Source: Polyangiaceae bacterium (GTDB lineage Bacteria; Myxococcota_A; Polyangia; Polyangiales; Polyangiaceae). Taken from it: 64,000 nucleotides of DNA. A program made the translations under genes and the position numbers. The stretch's first letter is position 1; each line of letters starts with the position of its first letter. The notes below the pieces were generated by a model. It was not told the DNA's origin and made no database searches. It saw only the letters and a program-made list of their open reading frames with translations. Location: the NCBI GenBank assembly GCA_025937895.1, contig JAICQL010000005.1, positions 32,374 to 96,373 on the forward strand, read 5' to 3'. Shown piece after piece: positions 47,527 through 55,664 of the stretch.

Positions 47527-49095
47527 GTGTTTCGGCGCGCGAGCGGAATTCTGCTGCACCTGTCCTCCCTGCCGGGCCGCCACGGGCTTGGAGATCTGGG
47601 GCCTGCTGCTTATCGCTTTGCCGACTTTCTGCATCGCGCCGGGCAGACCTGGTGGCAGATGCTGCCCATCGGACCGCTCGGCGGTAGCAACTCGCCCTAC
47701 GACAGCCCGTCCTCACACGCGGGTAACCCGCTCTTCATCAGCCTGGAGCTGCTGGCGCAGCGCCGGCTTTTGGATGAGGAGGATCTGGCGCCCAGCCGCC
47801 AGCTGCTGCTGACCCGGCGCAGCCGTTACCAGAGCAACATGCGCTACGCAGGGCCGCGCCTGCGCAAGGCCTTCGAGCGTTTTCGCGCGCGTGCCTCGCC
47901 GGAGGATCGCCGCGCGTACGAGGAGTACGCACACGACAACCGGGACTGGCTGGAAGACTTTGCGCTCTTCTCCGCGTTGCGCGCGCCCGCACAGGAAGCG
48001 GTGGAGGTGCGCGGCTCGAGCTCATCGGCATGGTCCAGCTGGGAGCCGGGCGTTCGCGATCGCGCACCGGCGGCCCTGAGCAGCGCGCTCGGGCGGCTCG
48101 CGGAAGAGGTGGACTTCCACCGCTACCTGCAGTTCGAGTTTGATCGCCAGTGGCAGAGCTTGCGCGGGTACTGCGCAGAGCGCAGCATCCGGCTGCTCGG
48201 GGATCTGCCGATGTTCGTCGCCTACGAGGGCGCCGACGTGTGGTCCCATCCGCGGCTGTTCTTCCTGGACGCGGAGGGCAAGCGGACGGTGGTTGCAGGG
48301 GTACCGCCCGACTACTTCAGCCAGACGGGCCAGCGCTGGGGTAACCCGTTGTACCGCTGGGATGAGCACGCGGAAAAGAGCTTTGGCTGGTTCGTCTCCC
48401 GCGTGGGCCGCACCTTGGCCCGCTTCGACGCCGTGCGCCTCGACCATTTCATCGGCTTTCACCGCTACTGGGAAATCCCGGCGGAGTCCGAGTCCGCGAC
48501 AGTCGGGCGCTTCTTGCCTGCGCCCGGCGCTGCGCTGCTCGAGCGCCTCCGCGCGGCCTTCAACGGGCTGCCGTTCCTCGCCGAGGATCTGGGTCTCGTG
48601 ACGCCAGAGGTGCGGGCGCTGGCGGAGCGCTTCGAGCTGCCCGGAATGCGCGTGCTGCAGTTCGCGTTCGGGGAGGGCGCAGAGCAGTACCTGCCGCACC
48701 GCTACACCGCCAATTGCGCCGTGTACACGGGCACGCACGACAACGACACCGCCGTGGGCTGGTTCGAGGCACTGGCGCCCACCGCGGAGGGCCGGCGCGA
48801 GCGGCGGCGCGTGCTGGACTACCTGGGCAGCAACGGTCGGCAGGTCCACTGGGATCTGATACGCGTCGCGTCGATGTCCGTCGCGGATTTGGCGATCTTC
48901 CCCCTGCAGGATCTGCTGGGTCTGGGCAGCCGGGCGCGCATGAACGTGCCGGGCACCGCCGCCGGCAACTGGAGCTGGCGCTTCGAAGAGGCGGCGCTCA
49001 CGCCGGCAGTCGCCGAGCACATGGGCAAGCTCACCGCGCTCTACGGTCGCAGCCCCGCAGCCCCGGGCGATACCCCGTTCAGGAGCGGCCCGTGA
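47527..49095 (+). CDS. malQ: 4-alpha-glucanotransferase (amylomaltase, GH77)
   Basis: The 522-residue protein starts at GTG 47527 with RASGILLHLSSLPGRHGLGDLG, the standard GH77 N-terminus. It contains QMLPIGPLGGSNSPYDS near 43, RLDHFIGFHRYW near 305 with the nucleophile Asp in the preceding strand, FLAEDLGLVTPEV near 350 with the acid Glu, and YTGTHDNDTAVGW near 400. Length matches the family. It transfers maltodextrin segments between chains in the cytoplasm and would rearrange glucans for glgB and treY. The 216-base gap after treY has no gene. The ribosome site is weak. Confidence 0.96.
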   Translation: MFRRASGILLHLSSLPGRHGLGDLGPAAYRFADFLHRAGQTWWQMLPIGPLGGSNSPYDSPSSHAGNPLFISLELLAQRRLLDEEDLAPSRQLLLTRRSRYQSNMRYAGPRLRKAFERFRARASPEDRRAYEEYAHDNRDWLEDFALFSALRAPAQEAVEVRGSSSSAWSSWEPGVRDRAPAALSSALGRLAEEVDFHRYLQFEFDRQWQSLRGYCAERSIRLLGDLPMFVAYEGADVWSHPRLFFLDAEGKRTVVAGVPPDYFSQTGQRWGNPLYRWDEHAEKSFGWFVSRVGRTLARFDAVRLDHFIGFHRYWEIPAESESATVGRFLPAPGAALLERLRAAFNGLPFLAEDLGLVTPEVRALAERFELPGMRVLQFAFGEGAEQYLPHRYTANCAVYTGTHDNDTAVGWFEALAPTAEGRRERRRVLDYLGSNGRQVHWDLIRVASMSVADLAIFPLQDLLGLGSRARMNVPGTAAGNWSWRFEEAALTPAVAEHMGKLTALYGRSPAAPGDTPFRSGP

Positions 49096-49560
49096 CCGCG
49101 TCACCGGTCAGGTTCACCAGCGCTCTCCCGGCGCCAACGCAAATTCTGCTCGAGCCCTCGTGCAAAAGCTGCACCCCCCCGTACGGCAGTCCTTGCGCAG
49201 TCGTCGCGCTGGGGCGCAGTCGGGCGGGCGCGCTGCCTCCGCGCACGCTGGAGCTCCACCTGACACTCTCCCGTCGCGAGCGCGCCTGCACGGCTTTCAC
49301 TGGCAGTTTCACGCGTGCTAACGCGCAGGTCGCGTCACTCGCGCCGCGATGTGGGACACGCCTTCGCATCTGCGCTGGACTGCAGCCTCCGGCACTCACG
49401 ATGGATCCGTGCGCACCGAGGGAGCGTGCTCGCGGGCAACAGGGCTCCGGGCACCCGCCGCTCTCGGCGCGCGCGCAGCAGGCGCGCTCCCACCCGCTGA
49501 CACGCCTGGCACGCCGCGTGCTTACCGGCGGATCCGTATACCACTAACCCTAGGGGCAAA
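49096..49560. other. Intergenic region without recognised genes
   Basis: About 465 bases between malQ and the SET-domain gene. Open frames here have no homology that I recognise and no start signals. AGGGG at about 49552-49556 serves the next gene. Confidence 0.45.
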
Positions 49561-50190
49561 GTGCTTCATCCAGCTATCGACCTCAAGCTCGTCAATCCCG
49601 ACATTGGCTACGGCGTCTTCGCCACGCAAGACATCCCCAAGGGCACCATCATCTGGGCGCTGGACCCGCTGGATCAGATCATCGACCAGAGCAAAGCCAG
49701 GACCCTGCGCGATCCGGCGGACACGCAGCTGCGCCGCTACTCCTGGGTCAACGGCTCGGGTGACCGGATCCTGTGCTGGGATTTCGGCCGTTTCATGAAT
49801 CACTGCTGCGAGCCGAACAGCATCGGCCCAGGCAAGCTGGAGTTCGAGATCGCCGTGCGTGACATCGCCGCGGGCGAGGAAGTGACCTGCGACTACGGCA
49901 CCTTCAACCTGGAGGAGCCGATGACCTGCGCGTGTGGCAGCCCGCACTGCCGCGGCCGGATCGTGGCGGAGGATTTCGACCGCATCGCTCCCGCGCTCGA
50001 CCAGCGAGTGCGTGCCGCCTTTCGTGACATCCAGAACGTCCATCAGCCCCTCTGGCCGCTGGTGCAGAAGTGGCGGCTGCAGATTGAGCGCGGCATCGCC
50101 CAGCCCTCTCACTTGCCTTCATTGCTGGAGAACCGCTGGCCTCGGGTCCCCGTCGCGGCGCCGGCTCGCCAGCGCAGGGCCAACCCCTGA
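49561..50190 (+). CDS. SET-domain protein (lysine methyltransferase-like)
   Basis: The 209-residue protein starts at GTG 49561 after AGGGG. The SET domain covers residues 1-145: a GYGVFATQDIPKGTII start (the usual GxGxFA), RFMNHCCEPNS near 79 (the cofactor-binding NHxCxPN), and GEEVTCDYGTF near 110 with the catalytic Tyr. A post-SET zinc motif CACGSPHCRGRI follows near 124, with the three Cys that close the zinc site. The remaining 65 residues are basic and Pro-rich. Bacterial SET enzymes methylate lysines on ribosomal, translation or nucleoid proteins, or host histones in pathogens; the target here is unknown. The next gene is a GNAT-nitrilase fusion 177 bases on. Confidence 0.9.
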   Translation: MLHPAIDLKLVNPDIGYGVFATQDIPKGTIIWALDPLDQIIDQSKARTLRDPADTQLRRYSWVNGSGDRILCWDFGRFMNHCCEPNSIGPGKLEFEIAVRDIAAGEEVTCDYGTFNLEEPMTCACGSPHCRGRIVAEDFDRIAPALDQRVRAAFRDIQNVHQPLWPLVQKWRLQIERGIAQPSHLPSLLENRWPRVPVAAPARQRRANP

Positions 50191-50367
50191 AGGGAAATGG
50201 AAGGGAAAGCTGCCTGAGCACCCCGGCGAGATTTTACATGGTCGACCCAGACGCTCTGGCGTCGCGCTCGGGCCCGGTGCAAGCTCCGGTGCTGTCGAGG
50301 GGGGCAGGCGCCTAGTGCGACCGCCGTCGGGTAGGTGAGCGGGGGGAGTCTCCCGGGCAGGGTTGGC

Positions 50368-51939
50368 ATGCCACCCAAGAAGGAACGCAGCGTCAAGATC
50401 CGTCGGGCTCGCCTCTCCGACGTGCCGCTGATCTACGCCTGTCAGGAGGCGGCGTACCAGAACTACGGCTCCGGTGGGCTGTGTGATGAACGGCTGCTGA
50501 CGCTGCAGATCGAGGCGTTCCCGGAGGGCCAGCTGGTGGCCGTCTATCGGGGGCGAGTGGTGGGCTACGCCATGAGCCTGATCGTGGTGCTGGACGACGA
50601 CTCGCCCTGGTACTCGTACGGCGAGATCACGGGGGAGGGCACCTTCAGCACGCACGACCCGACGGGCGACACGCTGTACGGGGCAGACATCGCGGTCCAC
50701 CCCGACTTTCGGGGGCGGGGCATCGCCGGCAAGCTGTACGAGGGGCGGCTGGCAATCCTGCGGCGCTTCGAGCTGCGGCGCATGGTCGCCGGTGGGCGCA
50801 TTCCCGGCTATCGCGCCTACGCGGGCCGCATGAGCGCGGAGGAGTACATCGAGCGAGTCACGCGGGGCGAGCTGAAGGATCCCGCGCTCAGCGCGCACTT
50901 GAAGGCGGGCTATCGAGTGCTCGGCCTGCACATGGGCTATCTGCACGATGCCCAGAGCGTGAACTACGCCACGTTGCTGGAGCTCACCAACCCCAACTAC
51001 CGGCCGGCGCGGCGGCGCATCGCTGCGTCACCGATGAAACGCCCGATCCGGAAGATCCGGGTGTGCGCTGCGCAGTACGAGATGCGCATGGTCAAGAGCT
51101 GGCACGACTTCGAGCAGCAGGTGGCCTTCTTCGTCGCGACGGCCGAGCAATATCACTGCCACTTCCTGGTCTTTCCGGAGCTGTTCACCGTGCAGCTCTT
51201 CAGCCTGTTCGACTCGCGGATGGAGCCGCGAGCCGCCATCGCCAAGCTGGCAGGCTGGGCCGACCTGTACCGCGAGATGTTCACGGGCATGGCCAAGCGC
51301 AGCGGCCTGTTCATCGTCGGCGGCTCACACCCGGTGGCGGTGGGGGACGAGATCCGGAACACGGCGCACCTGTTCTCGCCGTCCGGCAACTACTACACGC
51401 AGGAGAAGCTGCACGTCACTCCCAGCGAGCGCAGCGAATACGGCATCTCCCCCGGTGAAGGCATCAAGCTGTTCGAGACCAGCCACGCGCGCATCGCCAT
51501 CTCGGTGTGCTACGACGTGGAGTTCCCGGAGCTGGCGCGCCTGCAGACCCTGGCCGGCGCCGAGATCCTGTTCGTGCCGTTCAGCACGGACGAGAGCCGC
51601 GCGTACCAGCGCGTCCGCTACTGCGGGCACGCGCGCGCGGTGGAGAACGTGATCTACACGGTGCTCTCCGGCAACGTGGGCAACCTGCCGCAGGTGGAGA
51701 ACTTCCTCATCAACTACGGTGAGACCGTCATCTGCACACCGAGTGACTTCGCCTTCCCGACGGATGCCGTCGCGGCGCGCTCGCACTCCGACACGGAGAC
51801 GGTTGTGATCGGAGACCTGGATCTGGCCGTGTTGCAGGAGGTGCGCGAGGTGGGCAGCGTGCGGCCGCTGCGCGAGCGGCGGCCCGATCTGTACGATCTG
51901 CGCGCCAAGGATCTGGTGCAGATCGTGCGTGTCACCTGA
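50368..51939 (+). CDS. Bifunctional GNAT acetyltransferase / carbon-nitrogen hydrolase (nitrilase family)
   Basis: The 523-residue form starts at ATG 50368 (MPPKKERSVKIRRARL); GTG 50335 would add eleven residues without better signals. Residues 8-215 are a GNAT domain with ADIAVHPDFRGRGIAGKLYEGR near 104 (acetyl-CoA loop). Residues 235-523 are a nitrilase-fold amidohydrolase with the catalytic triad Glu in FLVFPELFT near 265, Lys in EKLHVTPSER near 345 and Cys in ISVCYDVEFPEL near 378. Combined GNAT-nitrilase proteins of this length exist in many bacteria, but their substrates are unsettled. A role in acylating an amine and cleaving an amide of the same metabolite is inference. Confidence 0.93.
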   Translation: MPPKKERSVKIRRARLSDVPLIYACQEAAYQNYGSGGLCDERLLTLQIEAFPEGQLVAVYRGRVVGYAMSLIVVLDDDSPWYSYGEITGEGTFSTHDPTGDTLYGADIAVHPDFRGRGIAGKLYEGRLAILRRFELRRMVAGGRIPGYRAYAGRMSAEEYIERVTRGELKDPALSAHLKAGYRVLGLHMGYLHDAQSVNYATLLELTNPNYRPARRRIAASPMKRPIRKIRVCAAQYEMRMVKSWHDFEQQVAFFVATAEQYHCHFLVFPELFTVQLFSLFDSRMEPRAAIAKLAGWADLYREMFTGMAKRSGLFIVGGSHPVAVGDEIRNTAHLFSPSGNYYTQEKLHVTPSERSEYGISPGEGIKLFETSHARIAISVCYDVEFPELARLQTLAGAEILFVPFSTDESRAYQRVRYCGHARAVENVIYTVLSGNVGNLPQVENFLINYGETVICTPSDFAFPTDAVAARSHSDTETVVIGDLDLAVLQEVREVGSVRPLRERRPDLYDLRAKDLVQIVRVT

Positions 51940-51944
51940 CTAGA

Positions 51945-53024
51945 CTAGAAGAGCGGCGCCAGCGCCTCGTACCAGCGGTCCGCCATCTTGCGCGCGCCCA
52001 GGTCGTTCGGGTGTACGCCGTCGCCGTTGTCCATGGTGGCATCGAAGCCGGTGAACTGATCGACGACGCGCACCGCGGAGCTGGCAGTGGTCATGCTGCT
52101 GGCCCAGGTCACGATGCGTAGGTTGAGCGCAGGTACGTCAACGGCACAGCCTGCGCACGAGCAACCGCCGCAGGTGGCCTCGCTGACGTTCATCGGGATG
52201 ATCTGAGCCACCAGGATCGTCACTGCCGGATTGGCGGCGCGCGCCGACTCCACCACCTGTGTATACGCGCTGACGATGGACTCCGTGGGCCTGCCGTTCC
52301 ACACGTCGTTGGTGCCGAAATGCATGAGCACCACGTCCGGCCGCGCCTGAGCGAACGCGGCCCCCAGCTCGTTCAAGGTGGGGCAGGCGGGGTCGCAGGT
52401 GCGCGCGTCCGTCACCCCTGCGGCGATCTCCGTGACCAGGGAGCTGGAGTAGCCCTGATTGTCGCGATCGTAGTCGGCGGGCGCACAGCCGTTTGCCTCG
52501 CTGAGCGTACCGACGAAGTCGAACCTGCCGGCAAACGCCTCCTGCAGCGACTGCCAGAGCAGCGAACGCCAGCAAGTGGCGCGCGTGATCGAGTCACCCA
52601 CCGCCAGGATGCGCAGCGGAGATTCCGTCGTGGGAAGCTGCGATGGGGGGGCGGGCTCGGCGGGCTCGCCTGCAGGGGCAGGCGCGTCACCGGTGCCGCC
52701 TTGAGCGGTGTCGTCAGAGGCAGTGCCGTCTGCTGGTGTGCCGTCTGCTGCAGCGCCTCCAGGGGCGGCCTGTCCCGCGCCGCTCTGGTCGCCCTCTGCT
52801 TGCGGCTCGGAGCCGCCCGAAGCAACGGATGCGCCGGGCGAGCCTGCGGGCTGCAGCTCCCCTCGTGTAGCGGTGGGGCTTGCAGTGGCTGGCACACGCG
52901 GCTCGTCACCACAAGCGACGACAACACAGCCGATGGCAACACAGCCGATGACAAGCAGGGCCGAGACCAGCGCCACAGAGCGCACAGAGTTCGACACACG
53001 GCGAACGGAGTTCAGGGGTCGCAC
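51945..53024 (-). CDS. SGNH/GDSL-type hydrolase lipoprotein
   Basis: The 359-residue protein has a signal peptide ending in AIGCVVVACG (lipobox Cys near 38) and an Ala/Gly/Pro/Asp-rich linker to about 130. The SGNH domain follows: block I ILAVGDSITRA near 140, GFDFVGT-like FDFVGTLSEANG, block III MHFGTNDVW near 235 and block V DGVHPNDLGARKM near 338 with catalytic Asp and His. It carries several Cys pairs (RTCDPACP, CGGCSCAGC) likely bridged outside the cell. Secreted SGNH enzymes are often carbohydrate or acyl esterases; the substrate is unknown. It is convergent with the GNAT-nitrilase gene, five bases apart. Confidence 0.9.
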   Translation of the reverse strand: MRPLNSVRRVSNSVRSVALVSALLVIGCVAIGCVVVACGDEPRVPATASPTATRGELQPAGSPGASVASGGSEPQAEGDQSGAGQAAPGGAAADGTPADGTASDDTAQGGTGDAPAPAGEPAEPAPPSQLPTTESPLRILAVGDSITRATCWRSLLWQSLQEAFAGRFDFVGTLSEANGCAPADYDRDNQGYSSSLVTEIAAGVTDARTCDPACPTLNELGAAFAQARPDVVLMHFGTNDVWNGRPTESIVSAYTQVVESARAANPAVTILVAQIIPMNVSEATCGGCSCAGCAVDVPALNLRIVTWASSMTTASSAVRVVDQFTGFDATMDNGDGVHPNDLGARKMADRWYEALAPLF

Positions 53025-53199
53025 GCCGCTGACTATTGCCGCGGCCGTGCTGCCGAGTCAACGCGCGCCAGGGCAGCAGCAGGCCGGCGCGGGGCGCCGA
53101 GCACATGCCGATTGTCTTTTCCAGGCAGATTTGCTCCGCTCCACAGCAGGCTCGTCATGTGTCCCCGCGTGCGGGTGACCCGAGGCGCCGGGAGCGAAC

Positions 53200-54039
53200 A
53201 TGATCCGCATCGACACCCACCAGCATTTCTGGACCTACAAGCCCGAGAACTACACCTGGATCGACAGCAACATGCGCCCGCTGCAGCGCGACTACGGGCC
53301 CGTCGATCTGCAGCCGCTGCTGCACCAGGCCAACATCGGCGGCACCGTCGCCGTGGAAGCGCGCGGTCACCTGGAGGAGACGGAGCAGCTGCTGGCCATC
53401 GCCGAGCGTACGGAGCTCGTGCGCGGGGTGGTGGGCTGGCTACCCCTGACCGAGCCGAGCGCCGCGGCGCTGCTCGAGCGCCATGCTGCCCACCCCAAGC
53501 TACGCGGGCTGCGGCACTGGCTGGGCTCCAGCGATGACCTGGAGTACATGTTCCGCCCCGAGTTGCAGCGTGGGGTGGCGCTTCTTTCGGGTACCGGGCT
53601 GAGCTTCGACTTGATGTTGTGGCCGCCTCAGCTCGGCAAGGTCGCGGCCTTCGTGGATCGTCATCCCAAGCAGATCTTCATCCTCGATCACTTTGCCAAG
53701 CCCTACATTCGCGACGGTCTGCTCGAGCCGTGGCGGAGCCAGCTGCGCGAGCTGGCACGGCGCCCCAACGTGTATTGCAAGGTCTCCGGGCTCGCGACGG
53801 AGGCCGACTGGCAGAGCTGGCAGCCCGAGCAGCTGGCGCCTTATCTCGAGACCGCGCTCGAAGCGTTCACTCCGCAGCGCTTGATGTTTGGCTCGGACTG
53901 GCCCGTGTGCACTCTGGCCACCAGCTACATGCGCTGGGCGGAGACGATCGCGAGCTGGGCGGGCAAGCTGAGCAACGCCGAGCGCGACCGTATCCTGGGC
54001 GGGACAGCGCTGGAGGTGTATCGCCTGTCTCCGCCCTGA
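53200..54039 (+). CDS. Amidohydrolase-2 family (L-fuconolactonase/sugar-lactonase-like)
   Basis: The 279-residue protein begins MIRIDTHQHFWTY with the HxH metal motif of the PF04909 amidohydrolases. Further conserved parts are VAVEARGHLEET near 50, GVVGWLPL near 73, LDHFAKP near 160 with the His ligand, VYCKVSGLATEADW near 188 and LMFGSDWPVC near 225 with the metal Asp. This layout matches L-fuconolactonases and related lactonases (around 280 residues), which hydrolyse sugar or aromatic lactones. No sugar pathway genes are beside it, so the substrate is unknown. It diverges from the SGNH lipoprotein gene. Confidence 0.92.
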   Translation: MIRIDTHQHFWTYKPENYTWIDSNMRPLQRDYGPVDLQPLLHQANIGGTVAVEARGHLEETEQLLAIAERTELVRGVVGWLPLTEPSAAALLERHAAHPKLRGLRHWLGSSDDLEYMFRPELQRGVALLSGTGLSFDLMLWPPQLGKVAAFVDRHPKQIFILDHFAKPYIRDGLLEPWRSQLRELARRPNVYCKVSGLATEADWQSWQPEQLAPYLETALEAFTPQRLMFGSDWPVCTLATSYMRWAETIASWAGKLSNAERDRILGGTALEVYRLSPP

Positions 54040-54078
54040 TACGGCCGCATCTGGCGCCGGGCAGCGTGCCGCCGTCAG
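54036..54078. terminator. Hairpin containing both convergent stop codons
   Basis: CTGA-T-ACGGC (54036-54045) pairs with GCCGTCAG (54071-54078), with one bulged T. The TGA stops of both convergent genes lie in the stem. No U-tract is present. Confidence 0.45.
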
Positions 54079-54761
54079 ATGCGCTGGGCGCCCGCGGGGG
54101 TGCTGCCTTGCTCGCCTTGCGGACCGCCGCGGTGGCGCCCGAAGCCGCGACCGTGCCCGCGCCGCTTCAGCTCGTCGCCCTCGAGCACGCCGTCGGCGTT
54201 CTTGTCGAGCCGCTTCAGTAGTTGCTCGGCGGAGCTCTTCACTTCGGCGGCGTCGATCTTGCCGTCGGAGTTCGCATCCAGCCCCGCCATCTTCCTGGCC
54301 TGCTTGCCCGCGCCCTGCTTGCCCTCACCCTGCTTGCCCGCGCCGCGCTTGCCGCCGCGCTGGCTCAGCTCCTCGCGCGTCAGCTGGCCGTCGGAGTTGC
54401 TGTCGACGCGCGCAAACCAGCGCTCGGGCATCTGGCTCTCGTCGCGGCTGATGCGGCCGTCCTTGTTCTCGTCCTGGCGCGTGAACAGCTCATTGACGTG
54501 CTGCGTGTGCCGCGCCTTCACGCCGGCGTCGATCTCGGCGAGCGTGGCCACGCCATCCTTGTTGGTGTCTACCTCGCGCAGCCAGGCCTGCTTGGACTCC
54601 ACGATCTCGGCGAGCGTGACCTTGCCGTCCTTGTTGCTGTCGAAGTGGCCCATGCGGCCAGCACCTGCCTTGCCATCGTGGCAGTCCGGTCCTGCCAGCA
54701 CGGTGCCGGCGGTGGCGAGACCCGAAGCGAGAATGAGCGCGGTCAGAGAGAGTTTGTTCAT
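54075..54761 (-). CDS. Secreted calcium-binding protein with six EF-hands
   Basis: The 228-residue product has a signal peptide ending near TVLAGPDC. Six EF-hand loops follow: DSNKDGKVTLAE near 41, DTNKDGVATLAE near 65, DENKDGRISRDE near 97, DSNSDGQLTREE near 120, DANSDGKIDAAE near 163 and DKNADGVLEGDE near 187. Between loops four and five is a Lys/Gly/Gln repeat (RGAGKQGEGKQGAGKQ). The last 30 residues are Gly/Arg/His-rich. It should bind several calcium ions outside the cytoplasm. Whether it is structural, a buffer or a regulator is unknown. Confidence 0.92.
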   Translation of the reverse strand: MNKLSLTALILASGLATAGTVLAGPDCHDGKAGAGRMGHFDSNKDGKVTLAEIVESKQAWLREVDTNKDGVATLAEIDAGVKARHTQHVNELFTRQDENKDGRISRDESQMPERWFARVDSNSDGQLTREELSQRGGKRGAGKQGEGKQGAGKQARKMAGLDANSDGKIDAAEVKSSAEQLLKRLDKNADGVLEGDELKRRGHGRGFGRHRGGPQGEQGSTPAGAQRI

Positions 54762-55664
54762 GATGGAGATTCCTTGTTCCTGAGCGAGATGGGTGACAGC
54801 GTGGAGGCGCTGTAGTGAACGGGACCCCGGCGGGGCTTCACTGACGGTGCCCCCCGTGACCGTTCATCCCTCTCAACGCGGCTCGAGCGAAAACCCGTCG
54901 CGCTCCGCGAACCGCTGTTGGGCGCGCGGTCCCGGTCGCGCCGGTGCGGCGCCACGCCGCCCTTTCCGATTTGGGCCCGGTTTGGGCGGGCACGAGTCGA
55001 GCCCGTGGACCGGGCTCGGGGCGGCCGCGCGTTCGGAGCGTGGCGGCACCGGCGGACCGCGCGTTCACGGCCCGCGACCGCGTCGAGCCGGAGTCACCCG
55101 AGCTCAGCCCGGCGAAGCAATGACTGCCACGGCGCGAGCCCAACCAGGCAATGCCGCCGAGCGGTGCAGCTGTCGCAGGGCAGCCGAGCAGCGCCGCCGA
55201 GCAGGTGCGAGCCCCGGCAGCTCCTGCGAGCAAGGCTCCGTGAGCCTGCTCTGTAATCCAGCACGGCAACCCGCAGCCCGCCGAAGCCGACAGCTGTGCT
55301 TCCGCCCATGGAGACAGCCAGCCGCGCGACGCACGGAGAGGGGCGAGCAGAGCAGCGCGCCGGCGAGTGAGCGCACGGTTTCGCGAGGTGCGCGAAAAAC
55401 TAACAGCGCTTTCGCCCTCAAAGTAGCTATGAGATACTGGAAACGTTATCCGATGGTCCAGATGGCACCGAGCGGAGTCGATGGCCTTTCTCCTTGGGGT
55501 TGGCAGCGAGCGCATGAGCCGCGCTTGCGAAAGCACATCGGCATGCATTCGGGCTGCTGGAAACGCGCGAGCGTGAGCTCGTACCATCGGAGGTCGAGCG
55601 GGGGCTGCCGTGTAGCTCGCCTGGAGTGGGGCTGCGCGGCCACTGAATCAAAGCAGGCGGCGGC
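54762..55664. other. Roughly 900-bp region without a supported gene
   Basis: Long open frames exist on both strands, but they overlap each other, lack family matches and have composition (Arg, Ala, Gln, Cys, Ser) typical of out-of-frame high-GC DNA. The divergent promoters of the EF-hand and Cys-repeat lipoprotein genes must lie here. I saw no tRNA or known RNA. Confidence 0.45.
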
